Shown: positions 6,670 through 11,779 of the stretch, one piece after another
Numbering within the stretch: the stretch's first letter is position 1
How the letters are laid out: each line of letters opens with the position of its first letter
Origin: Thermohalobaculum sp039185235
Lineage (GTDB): Bacteria > Pseudomonadota > Alphaproteobacteria > Rhodobacterales > Rhodobacteraceae
DNA: 15,931 nucleotides
Reading direction: 5' to 3'
Assembly (NCBI GenBank): GCA_039185235.1
Contig: JBCDAS010000062.1
Location: 1-15,931, forward strand
Made by a program: the position numbers and the translations under genes
Notes under the pieces: model-generated
Told to the model about the DNA's origin: nothing
Databases searched by the model: none
The model's input: only the letters and a program-made list of their open reading frames with translations

Positions 6670-7131
6670 TTACGCTTGACGGTTTTCAAACTGTTGCTTC
6701 CAAAACTCGAAGGCATGCGTCGCCAGCTCTAGGCAATCGATCGCTGACCCAAAGGTCTCGGCTACCTCTCCCGCTAACTTGATGATCATTCTTGAACCCC
6801 AGACATTGCTCCAAGATATTCCCCAGGCGCCCCCCCAAGCATCGGTCGAGTGTGAACCTAAGACAGACCTATGCCTCTCATCCTTCGGCTCGAACTGCTT
6901 CGCCCCAACTGCTAGATGTTCGCAAACTTGCAGGATCACATTCTCTTTTTTGAGTTGTCTCCGCCTTTCGGGACTGTCTGGGTAAGTCCACTCGAGCAGA
7001 TGCCAGGCAGCCACGAAGAAGTTGAAGCCATGAAAAGCATTGCTCGGGTCTGTCTCCAGCCGCTGATGCTCCCATCTCTGCTTGGCGAAGAGATCCTGGC
7101 TGGATGTAAGTTTACTGAAACCAATCATCAT
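6670..7131 (-). CDS. Conserved-looking hypothetical protein, soluble, helical (153 residues)
   Basis: Function not recognised. The protein is rich in aromatics and predicted helices: RLETDPSNAFHGFNFFVAAWHLLEWTYPD (about 25-52), a basic stretch PERRRQLKK, then ILQVCEHLAVGAKQFEP (about 66-82), a Gly/Trp-rich loop (about 97-113: WGGAWGISWSNVWG) and a C-terminal helix. The NFFVAAWHLLEW, CEHLAVGAKQF and aromatic-loop order matches a type of small uncharacterised bacterial protein I have seen scattered in genomes; helix pairs of this kind recall HEPN-like folds, but no R-x4-6-H catalytic motif is present. I chose ATG 7131 (GAAGG 7 bases upstream); a TTG at 7149 in the same frame is an alternative. 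The gene is less GC-rich than its neighbours. It is convergent with the nitrilase gene (70-base gap without a clear terminator). Confidence 0.65.
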   Translation of the reverse strand: MMIGFSKLTSSQDLFAKQRWEHQRLETDPSNAFHGFNFFVAAWHLLEWTYPDSPERRRQLKKENVILQVCEHLAVGAKQFEPKDERHRSVLGSHSTDAWGGAWGISWSNVWGSRMIIKLAGEVAETFGSAIDCLELATHAFEFWKQQFENRQA

Positions 7132-7233
7132 CTTCGAGCCTTCGGACAAGTCGGCAATCGCGCCAAATCAACAGCAGCATCCTTCCACCCGAGAGTAAAA
7201 CAGCCGCCCTGCACACCTCCCGCCACCGGGCGC

Positions 7234-7265
7234 CCCCTTCCCCAAGGGGAGGGTTGGGGAAGGGG
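7234..7265. repeat. Perfect 12-bp inverted repeat with G-quadruplex motif
   Basis: The left arm (7234-7245, CCCCTTCCCCAA) is the exact reverse complement of the right arm (7254-7265), around an 8-base loop of G and A. The plus strand from 7246 to 7265 has four G runs (4, 3, 4 and 4) separated by A, TT and AA, which satisfies the usual G-quadruplex pattern. It lies downstream of the radical SAM/small-protein pair and upstream of the 153-residue gene. There is no T run, so it is not a classical terminator. It resembles the C/G-rich palindromic repeats scattered between genes in many alphaproteobacteria. Confidence 0.75.
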
Positions 7266-7267
7266 CC

Positions 7268-7289
7268 GCGCCTCCCGGATGGGAGGCGC
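7268..7289. repeat. Perfect 9-bp hairpin next to the G-rich inverted repeat
   Basis: GCGCCTCCC (7268-7276) and GGGAGGCGC (7281-7289) are exact reverse complements with a GGAT loop. Only 2 bases separate it from the previous inverted repeat, so the two form a tandem-hairpin element of about 56 bases. If transcribed from the minus strand it would lie in the 3' untranslated part of the radical SAM/small-protein message, about 40 bases after the stop at 7328. It could protect the 3' end or help termination. Confidence 0.7.
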
Positions 7290-7327
7290 AGAATAGATTC
7301 ATGCGCGGCACGCGCATTCCGTTTGGC

Positions 7328-7513
7328 TCACCCTTCTGGGAAGATCTTGCCCGCCTCGATCAGCTCGAACCCCTTGATTTCGAACTCATAGTAGCTCCCA
7401 TCCGGGCGATCCGTCCGCGCAGTCAGAACGCCTTCGGGCGAGTAAAACACGGCATGAACCGAATGAAGCGCCCGCCAGCAAACATCTCCATCGGGATAGT
7501 AAAATTTGATCAA
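7328..7513 (-). CDS. Small hypothetical protein linked to the radical SAM gene (61 residues)
   Basis: Function not recognised. It is a short, beta-strand-like sequence: IKFYYPDGDVCWRALHSVHAVFYSPEGVLTARTDRPDG, then YYEFEIKGFELIEAGKIFPEG. There is one cysteine (near 12), no signal peptide and no membrane segment. The start codon is TTG at 7513, with AGGAGG about 5 bases upstream; that ribosome site overlaps the stop codon of the radical SAM gene (TGA 7526-7524), so only 10 bases separate the two genes and translation is probably coupled. There is no internal ATG. Strong Shine-Dalgarno placement and coding-type composition argue it is real despite its size. By context it may be a partner or regulator of the radical SAM enzyme, but nothing in the sequence proves that. 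Confidence 0.65.
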   Translation of the reverse strand: MIKFYYPDGDVCWRALHSVHAVFYSPEGVLTARTDRPDGSYYEFEIKGFELIEAGKIFPEG

Positions 7514-7523
7514 TCTCTCCTCC

Positions 7524-8636
7524 TCACAGATCCAATGCCAATTGATCCCCCGACCGCAAGTGTCGACGGAACAAATCCGTCCTCAGATCTGAGAGCCGCC
7601 GTCGTGTCAGCCCGTTCTTCTCCAACGCTAGGCGAAACCGCCGCTGGATCAGATTCGCATGCGCCCCCTCGCCCGCCAGCCGCTTTCCCCAGGCACTGTC
7701 ATAATCCTTGCCTCCTTGCGTCTCGCGCACCCGGCCCATCACGCGCACAGCCCGGTCTGGAAACTCCCGCACCAACCAATCCCGGAACAGCGGCGAGACC
7801 TCCAGCGGCAGGCGGAGCAGGATCATCCCCGCCGAGACAGCTCCCGCCTCTGCCGCCGCTTGCACCATCTGCTCGATCTCATGATCCGTCATCGCGGGGA
7901 TGACCGGGGCGAGATTCGCGCTCACCGGGACACCCCGCGCCGCCAGCGCTTTGATCACCTGGATCCGCCGCCCCGGCGCGGCTGCCCGCGGCTCCATCGC
8001 CCGGCTCAGCTTGTTGTCAAACGTGGTCAGCGAGATCGTCACATTCACCAGGCCAGCGCTCGCAAACTTCTCCAACACATCCAGATCCCGCAGGATCAGC
8101 GCCCCCTTGGTGGTGATCGAGATCGGATGGCGATAGTCCCACAACACCTCCAAGATCTGACGCATCACCCGCCATTCCCGCTCGACCGGCTGATACGGGT
8201 CCGTATTCGTCCCCATCGCAATCGGCTGCACTTTGTACGAGGGTTTACTGAGCGTGGCTTCCAGCAACTCTGCCGCCCGCGGCTTCACCATCAGCTTGGT
8301 CTCGAAATCGAGCCCAGGCGAGTAGCCCAACTGCGCATGGGTTGGTCGGGCGAAACAGTAGATGCAGCCATGCTCACAACCGCGATACGGGTTGATGGAG
8401 CGATCAAAGGGCACATCCGGCGATTGATTTCGCGCAAGAATCGAACGCGTCTGGTCGATCATCACCTGGGTGCGAAGCGGAGCATCCTCCTGCGGCTCCC
8501 AGCCATCATCCACAGCCTCGGTCGCCAGGCTCTCATACCGGTTCGCTGGATTAGACGCGGCCGCCCGTCCGCGCCGCGCTCCCTCGACCACTTGATCGGG
8601 AAGGAGATGCGGCGCGGCTGATTCTGATCCAGACAT
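7524..8636 (-). CDS. PA0069 family radical SAM protein
   Basis: 370 residues. The [4Fe-4S]-binding cluster motif is C-x3-C-x2-C at Cys-87, Cys-91 and Cys-94 inside SINPYRGCEHGCIYCFARPTH (80-100), the hallmark of this family (grouped with COG1533, the SplB/photolyase-like radical SAM proteins). Before it lie RRGRAAASNPANRYE (about 21-35) and ARNQSPDVPFD; after it come MGTNTDPYQPVER, ISITTKGALILRDLD, VNVTISLTTFD and LAPVIPAMTDHEIEQM. Radical SAM enzymes cleave S-adenosylmethionine to a 5'-deoxyadenosyl radical; the substrate of PA0069-type members is unknown, although the relation to spore photoproduct lyase suggests nucleic-acid repair. The ATG at 8636 has no Shine-Dalgarno, but a LexA box and a -10 hexamer lie directly in front, implying a damage-inducible leaderless message. 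The 61-residue gene follows within 10 bases. Confidence 0.93.
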   Translation of the reverse strand: MSGSESAAPHLLPDQVVEGARRGRAAASNPANRYESLATEAVDDGWEPQEDAPLRTQVMIDQTRSILARNQSPDVPFDRSINPYRGCEHGCIYCFARPTHAQLGYSPGLDFETKLMVKPRAAELLEATLSKPSYKVQPIAMGTNTDPYQPVEREWRVMRQILEVLWDYRHPISITTKGALILRDLDVLEKFASAGLVNVTISLTTFDNKLSRAMEPRAAAPGRRIQVIKALAARGVPVSANLAPVIPAMTDHEIEQMVQAAAEAGAVSAGMILLRLPLEVSPLFRDWLVREFPDRAVRVMGRVRETQGGKDYDSAWGKRLAGEGAHANLIQRRFRLALEKNGLTRRRLSDLRTDLFRRHLRSGDQLALDL

Positions 8637-8638
8637 GA

Positions 8639-8653
8639 GAACATTATAAGAAC
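8639..8653 (-). promoter_or_regulatory. LexA operator (alphaproteobacterial SOS box, GTTC-N7-GTTC)
   Basis: Reading the minus strand, GTTC (8653-8650), TTATAAT (8649-8643) and GTTC (8642-8639) give an exact GTTC-N7-GTTC, the direct-repeat operator that LexA recognises in alphaproteobacteria. It ends 2 bases before the radical SAM start codon. The two 9-base copies AGAACATTA (8638-8646 and 8649-8657, plus strand) repeat with an 11-base period. The spacer contains the -10 hexamer, so bound LexA would block RNA polymerase directly. Confidence 0.8.
8643..8648 (-). promoter_or_regulatory. -10 hexamer of the radical SAM gene promoter
   Basis: The minus strand reads TATAAT, a perfect consensus -10, from 8648 to 8643. 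Six bases then precede the ATG at 8636, so initiation at the usual distance would fall on the A of the start codon, giving a leaderless transcript. No good -35 was found 16-18 bases upstream (TGGCGC at 17). Confidence 0.6.
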
Positions 8654-8708
8654 ATTAAAGCGCCAGCGCCAGTCGCCACCCACCCAGCTGACCCGAGAAA
8701 TTATCCCC

Positions 8709-8739
8709 TTGACCTCGACCAGCTTCAGCCCGCTAAGCC
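8709..8739 (+). promoter_or_regulatory. Candidate MerR-type promoter (long spacer) for the merR-SDR operon
   Basis: TTGACC (8709-8714) and TAAGCC (8734-8739) are 19 bases apart, the lengthened spacing that MerR-family activators act on by twisting DNA. GCTT (8722-8725) and AAGC (8735-8738) form a short, partial dyad. Transcription would start near 8746, leaving a short leader with AAGGA ahead of ATG 8763. This suggests autoregulation; the -10 match is weak. Confidence 0.35.
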
Positions 8740-8762
8740 TGTTTGAGACAAAGGACCAGATC

Positions 8763-9125
8763 ATGAAGATATCCGAAGCCTCCCGCCACACCGGCCTTAG
8801 CATTTCAACCATCCGCTATTACGAGCAAAGCGGGCTCTGCCCAACGATCTCGCGCGGCGCGGATGGGCAGCGCCAGTTCAATGCGCACGATCTGGATTGG
8901 CTGTTGCTCCTCTCCTCCCTGCGCGAGACCGGCATGCCGACCGCCGCGATGCAGGAGTTCGCCCGTCTCTACCGTCGCGGCAACGCAACCGTGCCTGAAC
9001 GCAAGGCGATGCTGATCGACCATCAGGCCCGGCTCAAGGAGCGTCAAAGCCAGCTGGACCGTTGCCGGGATCTGCTGACCAAGAAACTCTCAAGATATGA
9101 TGAGATCATAGGAGACCAGATATGA
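8763..9125 (+). CDS. MerR family transcriptional regulator (AdhR/YyaN-like)
   Basis: 120 residues. The N-terminal winged helix-turn-helix is clear: MKISEASRHTGLSISTIRYYEQSGLCPTISR (1-31), then GQRQFNAHDLDWLLLLSSLRETGMPTAAMQEF (35-66). The remainder is a dimerising coiled-coil helix with the pattern PERKAMLIDHQARLKERQSQLDRCRDLLTKKLSRYDEII seen in MerR regulators that control oxidoreductases (AdhR/YyaN type). Metal-binding cysteine clusters of MerR, CueR or ZntR are absent; only Cys-26 and Cys-101 are present, so a redox or aldehyde signal is more likely than a metal, though this is inference. The start has AAGGA 7 bases upstream; the open frame extends 18 codons further but that stretch carries the candidate promoter. 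The stop overlaps the SDR start as ATGA. Confidence 0.9.
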   Translation: MKISEASRHTGLSISTIRYYEQSGLCPTISRGADGQRQFNAHDLDWLLLLSSLRETGMPTAAMQEFARLYRRGNATVPERKAMLIDHQARLKERQSQLDRCRDLLTKKLSRYDEIIGDQI

Positions 9126-9718
9126 AAGTCATTGTCATCGGTGCCGCCGGAGACGTGGGCCGCGCCGTCTGCGCAGAATTGGGCGCGCGCCATGAAGTCA
9201 TCACCGTCGGCCGCTCCAGCGGAGACATCAGAGCCGATGTGACCGACTTCGCCTCTGTTCAGGATCTATTCCGCAAAACCGGCGCCTTCGACGCCCTGAT
9301 CTCCTGCGCGGGCGAGGTGGTCTTCGCACCCCTGACGGAGCATACTCCTGAAACCTTCGTGAAAGGCCTCCATCAGAAAGTCATGGGCCAGATCAACCTT
9401 GTCTTCGCTGGTCTGGATGTCATCACCGATGGCGGCTCCTTTACCCTGACCAGCGGTATCCTCGACCGCGACCCGGTGCGCAAAGGTACTGGGGCCGCCA
9501 CGGCAAATGGCGCGCTGGGCGGCTTCGTCAAAAGCGCCGCGATCGAGTTGCCCCGCGGCCTCAGGATCAACGTCGTCAGCCCCGGCCTCCTGGATGTCAG
9601 CGCCGAGGCCTATGGCGAGATGTTCCCCGGCCACTCTCCTGTCTCCTCCATCGAGGTCGGCCGCGCCTATGCCAAAAGCGTCGAAGGGGCAGTAACCGGG
9701 CAGGTCATCATCATTTGA
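9122..9718 (+). CDS. Short SDR-fold oxidoreductase lacking the YxxxK motif
   Basis: 198 residues, shorter than classical SDRs (about 250). The Rossmann nucleotide loop is GAAGDVG (7-13), and a strongly charged-free LISCAGEVVF (59-68) replaces the classical NNAG. Ser-111 is kept in SFTLTSGIL, but where YxxxK is expected the sequence is A-A-T-A-N (125-129), so both catalytic Tyr and Lys are missing. LPRGLRINVVSPG (143-155) and the closing VEGAVTGQVIII are normal for the fold. A small group of SDRs with this V/A-N-G-A-L pattern exists in bacteria, so the substitution is a family trait rather than a mutation. The gene overlaps merR by ATGA and is therefore the probable target of that regulator. 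Substrate and even catalysis are unknown. Confidence 0.85.
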   Translation: MKVIVIGAAGDVGRAVCAELGARHEVITVGRSSGDIRADVTDFASVQDLFRKTGAFDALISCAGEVVFAPLTEHTPETFVKGLHQKVMGQINLVFAGLDVITDGGSFTLTSGILDRDPVRKGTGAATANGALGGFVKSAAIELPRGLRINVVSPGLLDVSAEAYGEMFPGHSPVSSIEVGRAYAKSVEGAVTGQVIII

Positions 9719-9769
9719 GACGAATGGTAAACTCTGATCTAACCGAGGTGCCAACTGCCGGAGGGAAAC

Positions 9770-9811
9770 ATGCGCCCCGATTCATACGCCAGATCGCCAG
9801 AGCATGGCTGA
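9770..9811 (+). other. 13-codon mini-ORF with strong ribosome site overlapping the mvaB start
   Basis: ATG 9770 has GGAGGG a few bases upstream and reads MRPDSYARSPEHG, then TGA (9809-9811). Its stop lies inside the first codons of mvaB (ATG 9804), in another frame. The mvaB ATG itself has only a weak ribosome site. The mini-ORF could load ribosomes for coupled translation of mvaB; it may equally be chance. Confidence 0.35.
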
Positions 9812-10661
9812 GTTCGTCGAGATCTTTGAGATGGGGCCACGCGATGGGCTCCAGAATGAGAAGCGATTGATCCCAGCGGCGGAGAAGATCGCCCTCGTGA
9901 ACCGCCTCTCCGCCTGCGGGTTCGCCAAGATCGAGGTAACCAGCTTTGTCTCGCCGAAATGGGTGCCGCAGATGGCCGATGCGGCGGAGGTCATGGCAGG
10001 GATCACCCGGCGTGAAGGCGTCAGCTATGCCGTTCTCACCCCCAACATGCGCGGCTATGAGGCTGCGCGCGCAGCAGGTGCCGACGAGGTTGCGATCTTC
10101 GGCTCCGCCTCCGAGGGGTTCTCCCAACACAATATCAACTGCTCGGTCGCCGAGAGCTTCGCCCGGTTCGAGCCGATCATGGCGGCGGCAAAAGCTGACC
10201 AGATCCCGGTACGCGGCTACATCTCCTGTGTCACCGATTGCCCTTATGACGGGCCAACACCGCCCTCGAAAGTCGCCAAGGTTGCCACCCGGTTGCGAGA
10301 GATGGGGTGCTATCAGATCAGCCTGGGCGACACGATTGGCAAGGCGACGCCCAAGACCACCCGAGCAATGCTTGACGCTGTGCTGGAGGCCGTCCCAGCC
10401 ACATTGCTCGCAGGGCATTTCCACGACACGGGTGGCCAGGCGATCCGCAATATCGAGGTGGCGCTAGAACTTGGCTTGCGCTGCTTCGACGCCGCAGTTG
10501 CGGGCCTCGGCGGCTGCCCCTATGCCCCCGGCGCCAAGGGCAATGTCGACACCATGGCCGTCGCCGCCCGTCTGAAAGAACTCGGCTACGAGACCGGGCT
10601 CAATTTCGCCCCTCTTCTGGACGCCGCCCAATACGCCCGCAGCTTAAGGGATGCCGCATGA
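9804..10661 (+). CDS. mvaB: Hydroxymethylglutaryl-CoA lyase
   Basis: 285 residues. It splits HMG-CoA into acetyl-CoA and acetoacetate, the last step of leucine and isovalerate breakdown, in the cytoplasm. The HMGL-like TIM-barrel marks are complete: FEMGPRDGLQNEK (8-20) with catalytic Arg-13 and metal-binding Asp-14; VTSFVSPKWVPQMAD (45-59); GHFHDTGGQAIRN (204-216) with metal ligands His-205 and His-207; and the signature GLGGCPYAPGAKGNV (234-248) with Cys-238 and Asn-247. The start is set by the conserved MxEFVEIFEMGPRDGLQNE beginning; its own ribosome site is poor and a mini-ORF with a strong site overlaps it. The stop overlaps the liuC start as ATGA. Upstream leucine-pathway genes (isovaleryl-CoA dehydrogenase, methylcrotonyl-CoA carboxylase) are not in the window. 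Confidence 0.95.
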   Translation: MAEFVEIFEMGPRDGLQNEKRLIPAAEKIALVNRLSACGFAKIEVTSFVSPKWVPQMADAAEVMAGITRREGVSYAVLTPNMRGYEAARAAGADEVAIFGSASEGFSQHNINCSVAESFARFEPIMAAAKADQIPVRGYISCVTDCPYDGPTPPSKVAKVATRLREMGCYQISLGDTIGKATPKTTRAMLDAVLEAVPATLLAGHFHDTGGQAIRNIEVALELGLRCFDAAVAGLGGCPYAPGAKGNVDTMAVAARLKELGYETGLNFAPLLDAAQYARSLRDAA

Positions 10662-11464
10662 CATACCAGACCCTGACGCTCAGCACCGACGCTCGGGGCG
10701 TCGCGACCCTGATGCTCAATCGACCGGACAAGCACAATGTCCTCTCAGCGCAAATGATCGCGGAACTGGCCGAGGTGGCGGAGACACTGGGCAGTGACCC
10801 CGCCATCCGCGCCGTGATCCTAACCGGCGCTGGCGTCAGTTTCTGCGCAGGTGGCGACCTCTCTTGGATGAAGGAGCAGATGACCGCGACCCGCGAGCAG
10901 CGCATGTCCGAGGCGCGCAAGCTCGCGATGATGCTGAAAGCCCTCAACGAGATGCCTAAACCCCTGATTGGTCGTATCAACGGCCAGGCCTATGGCGGCG
11001 GGGTCGGCATGATGTCGGTTTGCGACGTCAGCATCGGGGTTGATGGCGCAAAGTTCGGTCTGACCGAGACCCGCCTCGGCCTTATCCCGGCGACCATCTC
11101 GCCCTATGTGATGGCGCGGATGGGCGAAGGCCTCGCGCGTCAGGTGTTGATGTCATCGCGCCGGTTTGGCGCAGGTGAAGCCGTGCGCCTCAACCTCCTC
11201 GCCCGCGCAGTCCCCGCAACCGAACTGGACGAAGCGGTCGAGGCCGAAGTCACCCCGTATCTGGCCTGCTCCCCCGAAGCCGTAGCCCGGTCCAAGCGGC
11301 TCACCCGAAAGATGGGGCTGGCGATCACGGATGAGCTGATCGACTGGACCATCGAACAACTCGCAGATACTTGGGAGACAGCGGACGCCGTGGAAGGTGT
11401 TTCAGCTTTCTTCGAGAAGCGCGGTGCGAACTGGGCCTCAACTAACTCCCAGATCTCAGGTTAA
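10658..11464 (+). CDS. liuC: Enoyl-CoA hydratase/isomerase family protein, probable methylglutaconyl-CoA hydratase
   Basis: 268 residues, crotonase fold. NRPDKHNVLSAQMI (21-34), VILTGAGVSFCAGGDLSWMK (53-72) and GRINGQAYGGGVGMMSVCDVSI (105-126) give the CoA pocket and oxyanion hole (Gly near 65 and 114). ETRLGLIPATISPYV (137-151) has the acidic residue and the I-P-A-T-I-S-P-Y motif typical of methylglutaconyl-CoA hydratases. These hydrate 3-methylglutaconyl-CoA to HMG-CoA, the substrate of the lyase encoded just before, and the ATGA overlap supports one operon and a shared pathway. A broader enoyl-CoA hydratase role is the alternative. The last 23 bases overlap the end of the convergent 110-residue gene. 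Confidence 0.88.
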   Translation: MTYQTLTLSTDARGVATLMLNRPDKHNVLSAQMIAELAEVAETLGSDPAIRAVILTGAGVSFCAGGDLSWMKEQMTATREQRMSEARKLAMMLKALNEMPKPLIGRINGQAYGGGVGMMSVCDVSIGVDGAKFGLTETRLGLIPATISPYVMARMGEGLARQVLMSSRRFGAGEAVRLNLLARAVPATELDEAVEAEVTPYLACSPEAVARSKRLTRKMGLAITDELIDWTIEQLADTWETADAVEGVSAFFEKRGANWASTNSQISG

Positions 11465-11774
11465 CAGCCGTTTCAAGGAGCTCTGCTACCGCCAGCTTCA
11501 TCCTGCGTTTGAGAGGAACCATCACAAGCACGTCCTCTGGTGAGTTCGGAACCTCTAAAGAGATGCTTGCCGCCCAAACGGCGTTGTCCGAGGATGGTTT
11601 TTCATTCATCGGATCGATCATGAGCGAGAGGTGCACAATATATCCTACCGGAGACCAATGAGAAGTGAGTCGCCAAATCTCCCGTGCCCACCAGCACTCA
11701 CTCGGCAAGTCTATCATTTCGATTGTCCAGCCCGAGCTGGCAAAGCCGTCTTTAATCGGCGTAAACCGGCTCAC
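11442..11774 (-). CDS. Hypothetical protein directly downstream of ftsH (110 residues)
   Basis: Function not recognised. A central segment looks conserved: SGWTIEMIDLPSECWWAREIWRLTSHWSPVGYIVHLSLMIDPMNEKP (about 14-60), rich in Trp and with a strand-like YIVHLSLMIDP, followed by AVWAASISLEVP and a basic helix (about 88-105). Proteins with a W-W-A-x-E-I-W followed by W-S-P-x-G and a V/I-D-P strand occur as lone uncharacterised genes in diverse bacteria, from memory only. The start is GTG at 11774, 5 bases after the ftsH stop, with no strong ribosome site, so it may rely on coupling to ftsH. Base composition is less GC-rich than ftsH. Its 3' end overlaps liuC by 23 bases in convergent orientation, so the two transcripts would be antisense there. 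Confidence 0.55.
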   Translation of the reverse strand: MSRFTPIKDGFASSGWTIEMIDLPSECWWAREIWRLTSHWSPVGYIVHLSLMIDPMNEKPSSDNAVWAASISLEVPNSPEDVLVMVPLKRRMKLAVAELLETAVNLRSGS

Positions 11775-11779
11775 GTTGT

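Noticed and set aside
7504..7513. TTGATCAA at the start of the 61-residue gene as an FNR site
   Set aside because: FNR/FnrL boxes need TTGAT-N4-ATCAA; here the halves are fused and lie within the coding start.
7659..8621. Long plus-strand open frame (320 codons)
   Set aside because: It is antisense to the radical SAM gene, has an Arg/His/Pro-rich low-information product, and arises from high-GC codon bias; the minus-strand protein has clear family motifs.
9711..10424. Minus-strand open frame of 237 codons opposite mvaB
   Set aside because: Antisense shadow of HMG-CoA lyase, whose signature motifs are unambiguous on the plus strand.
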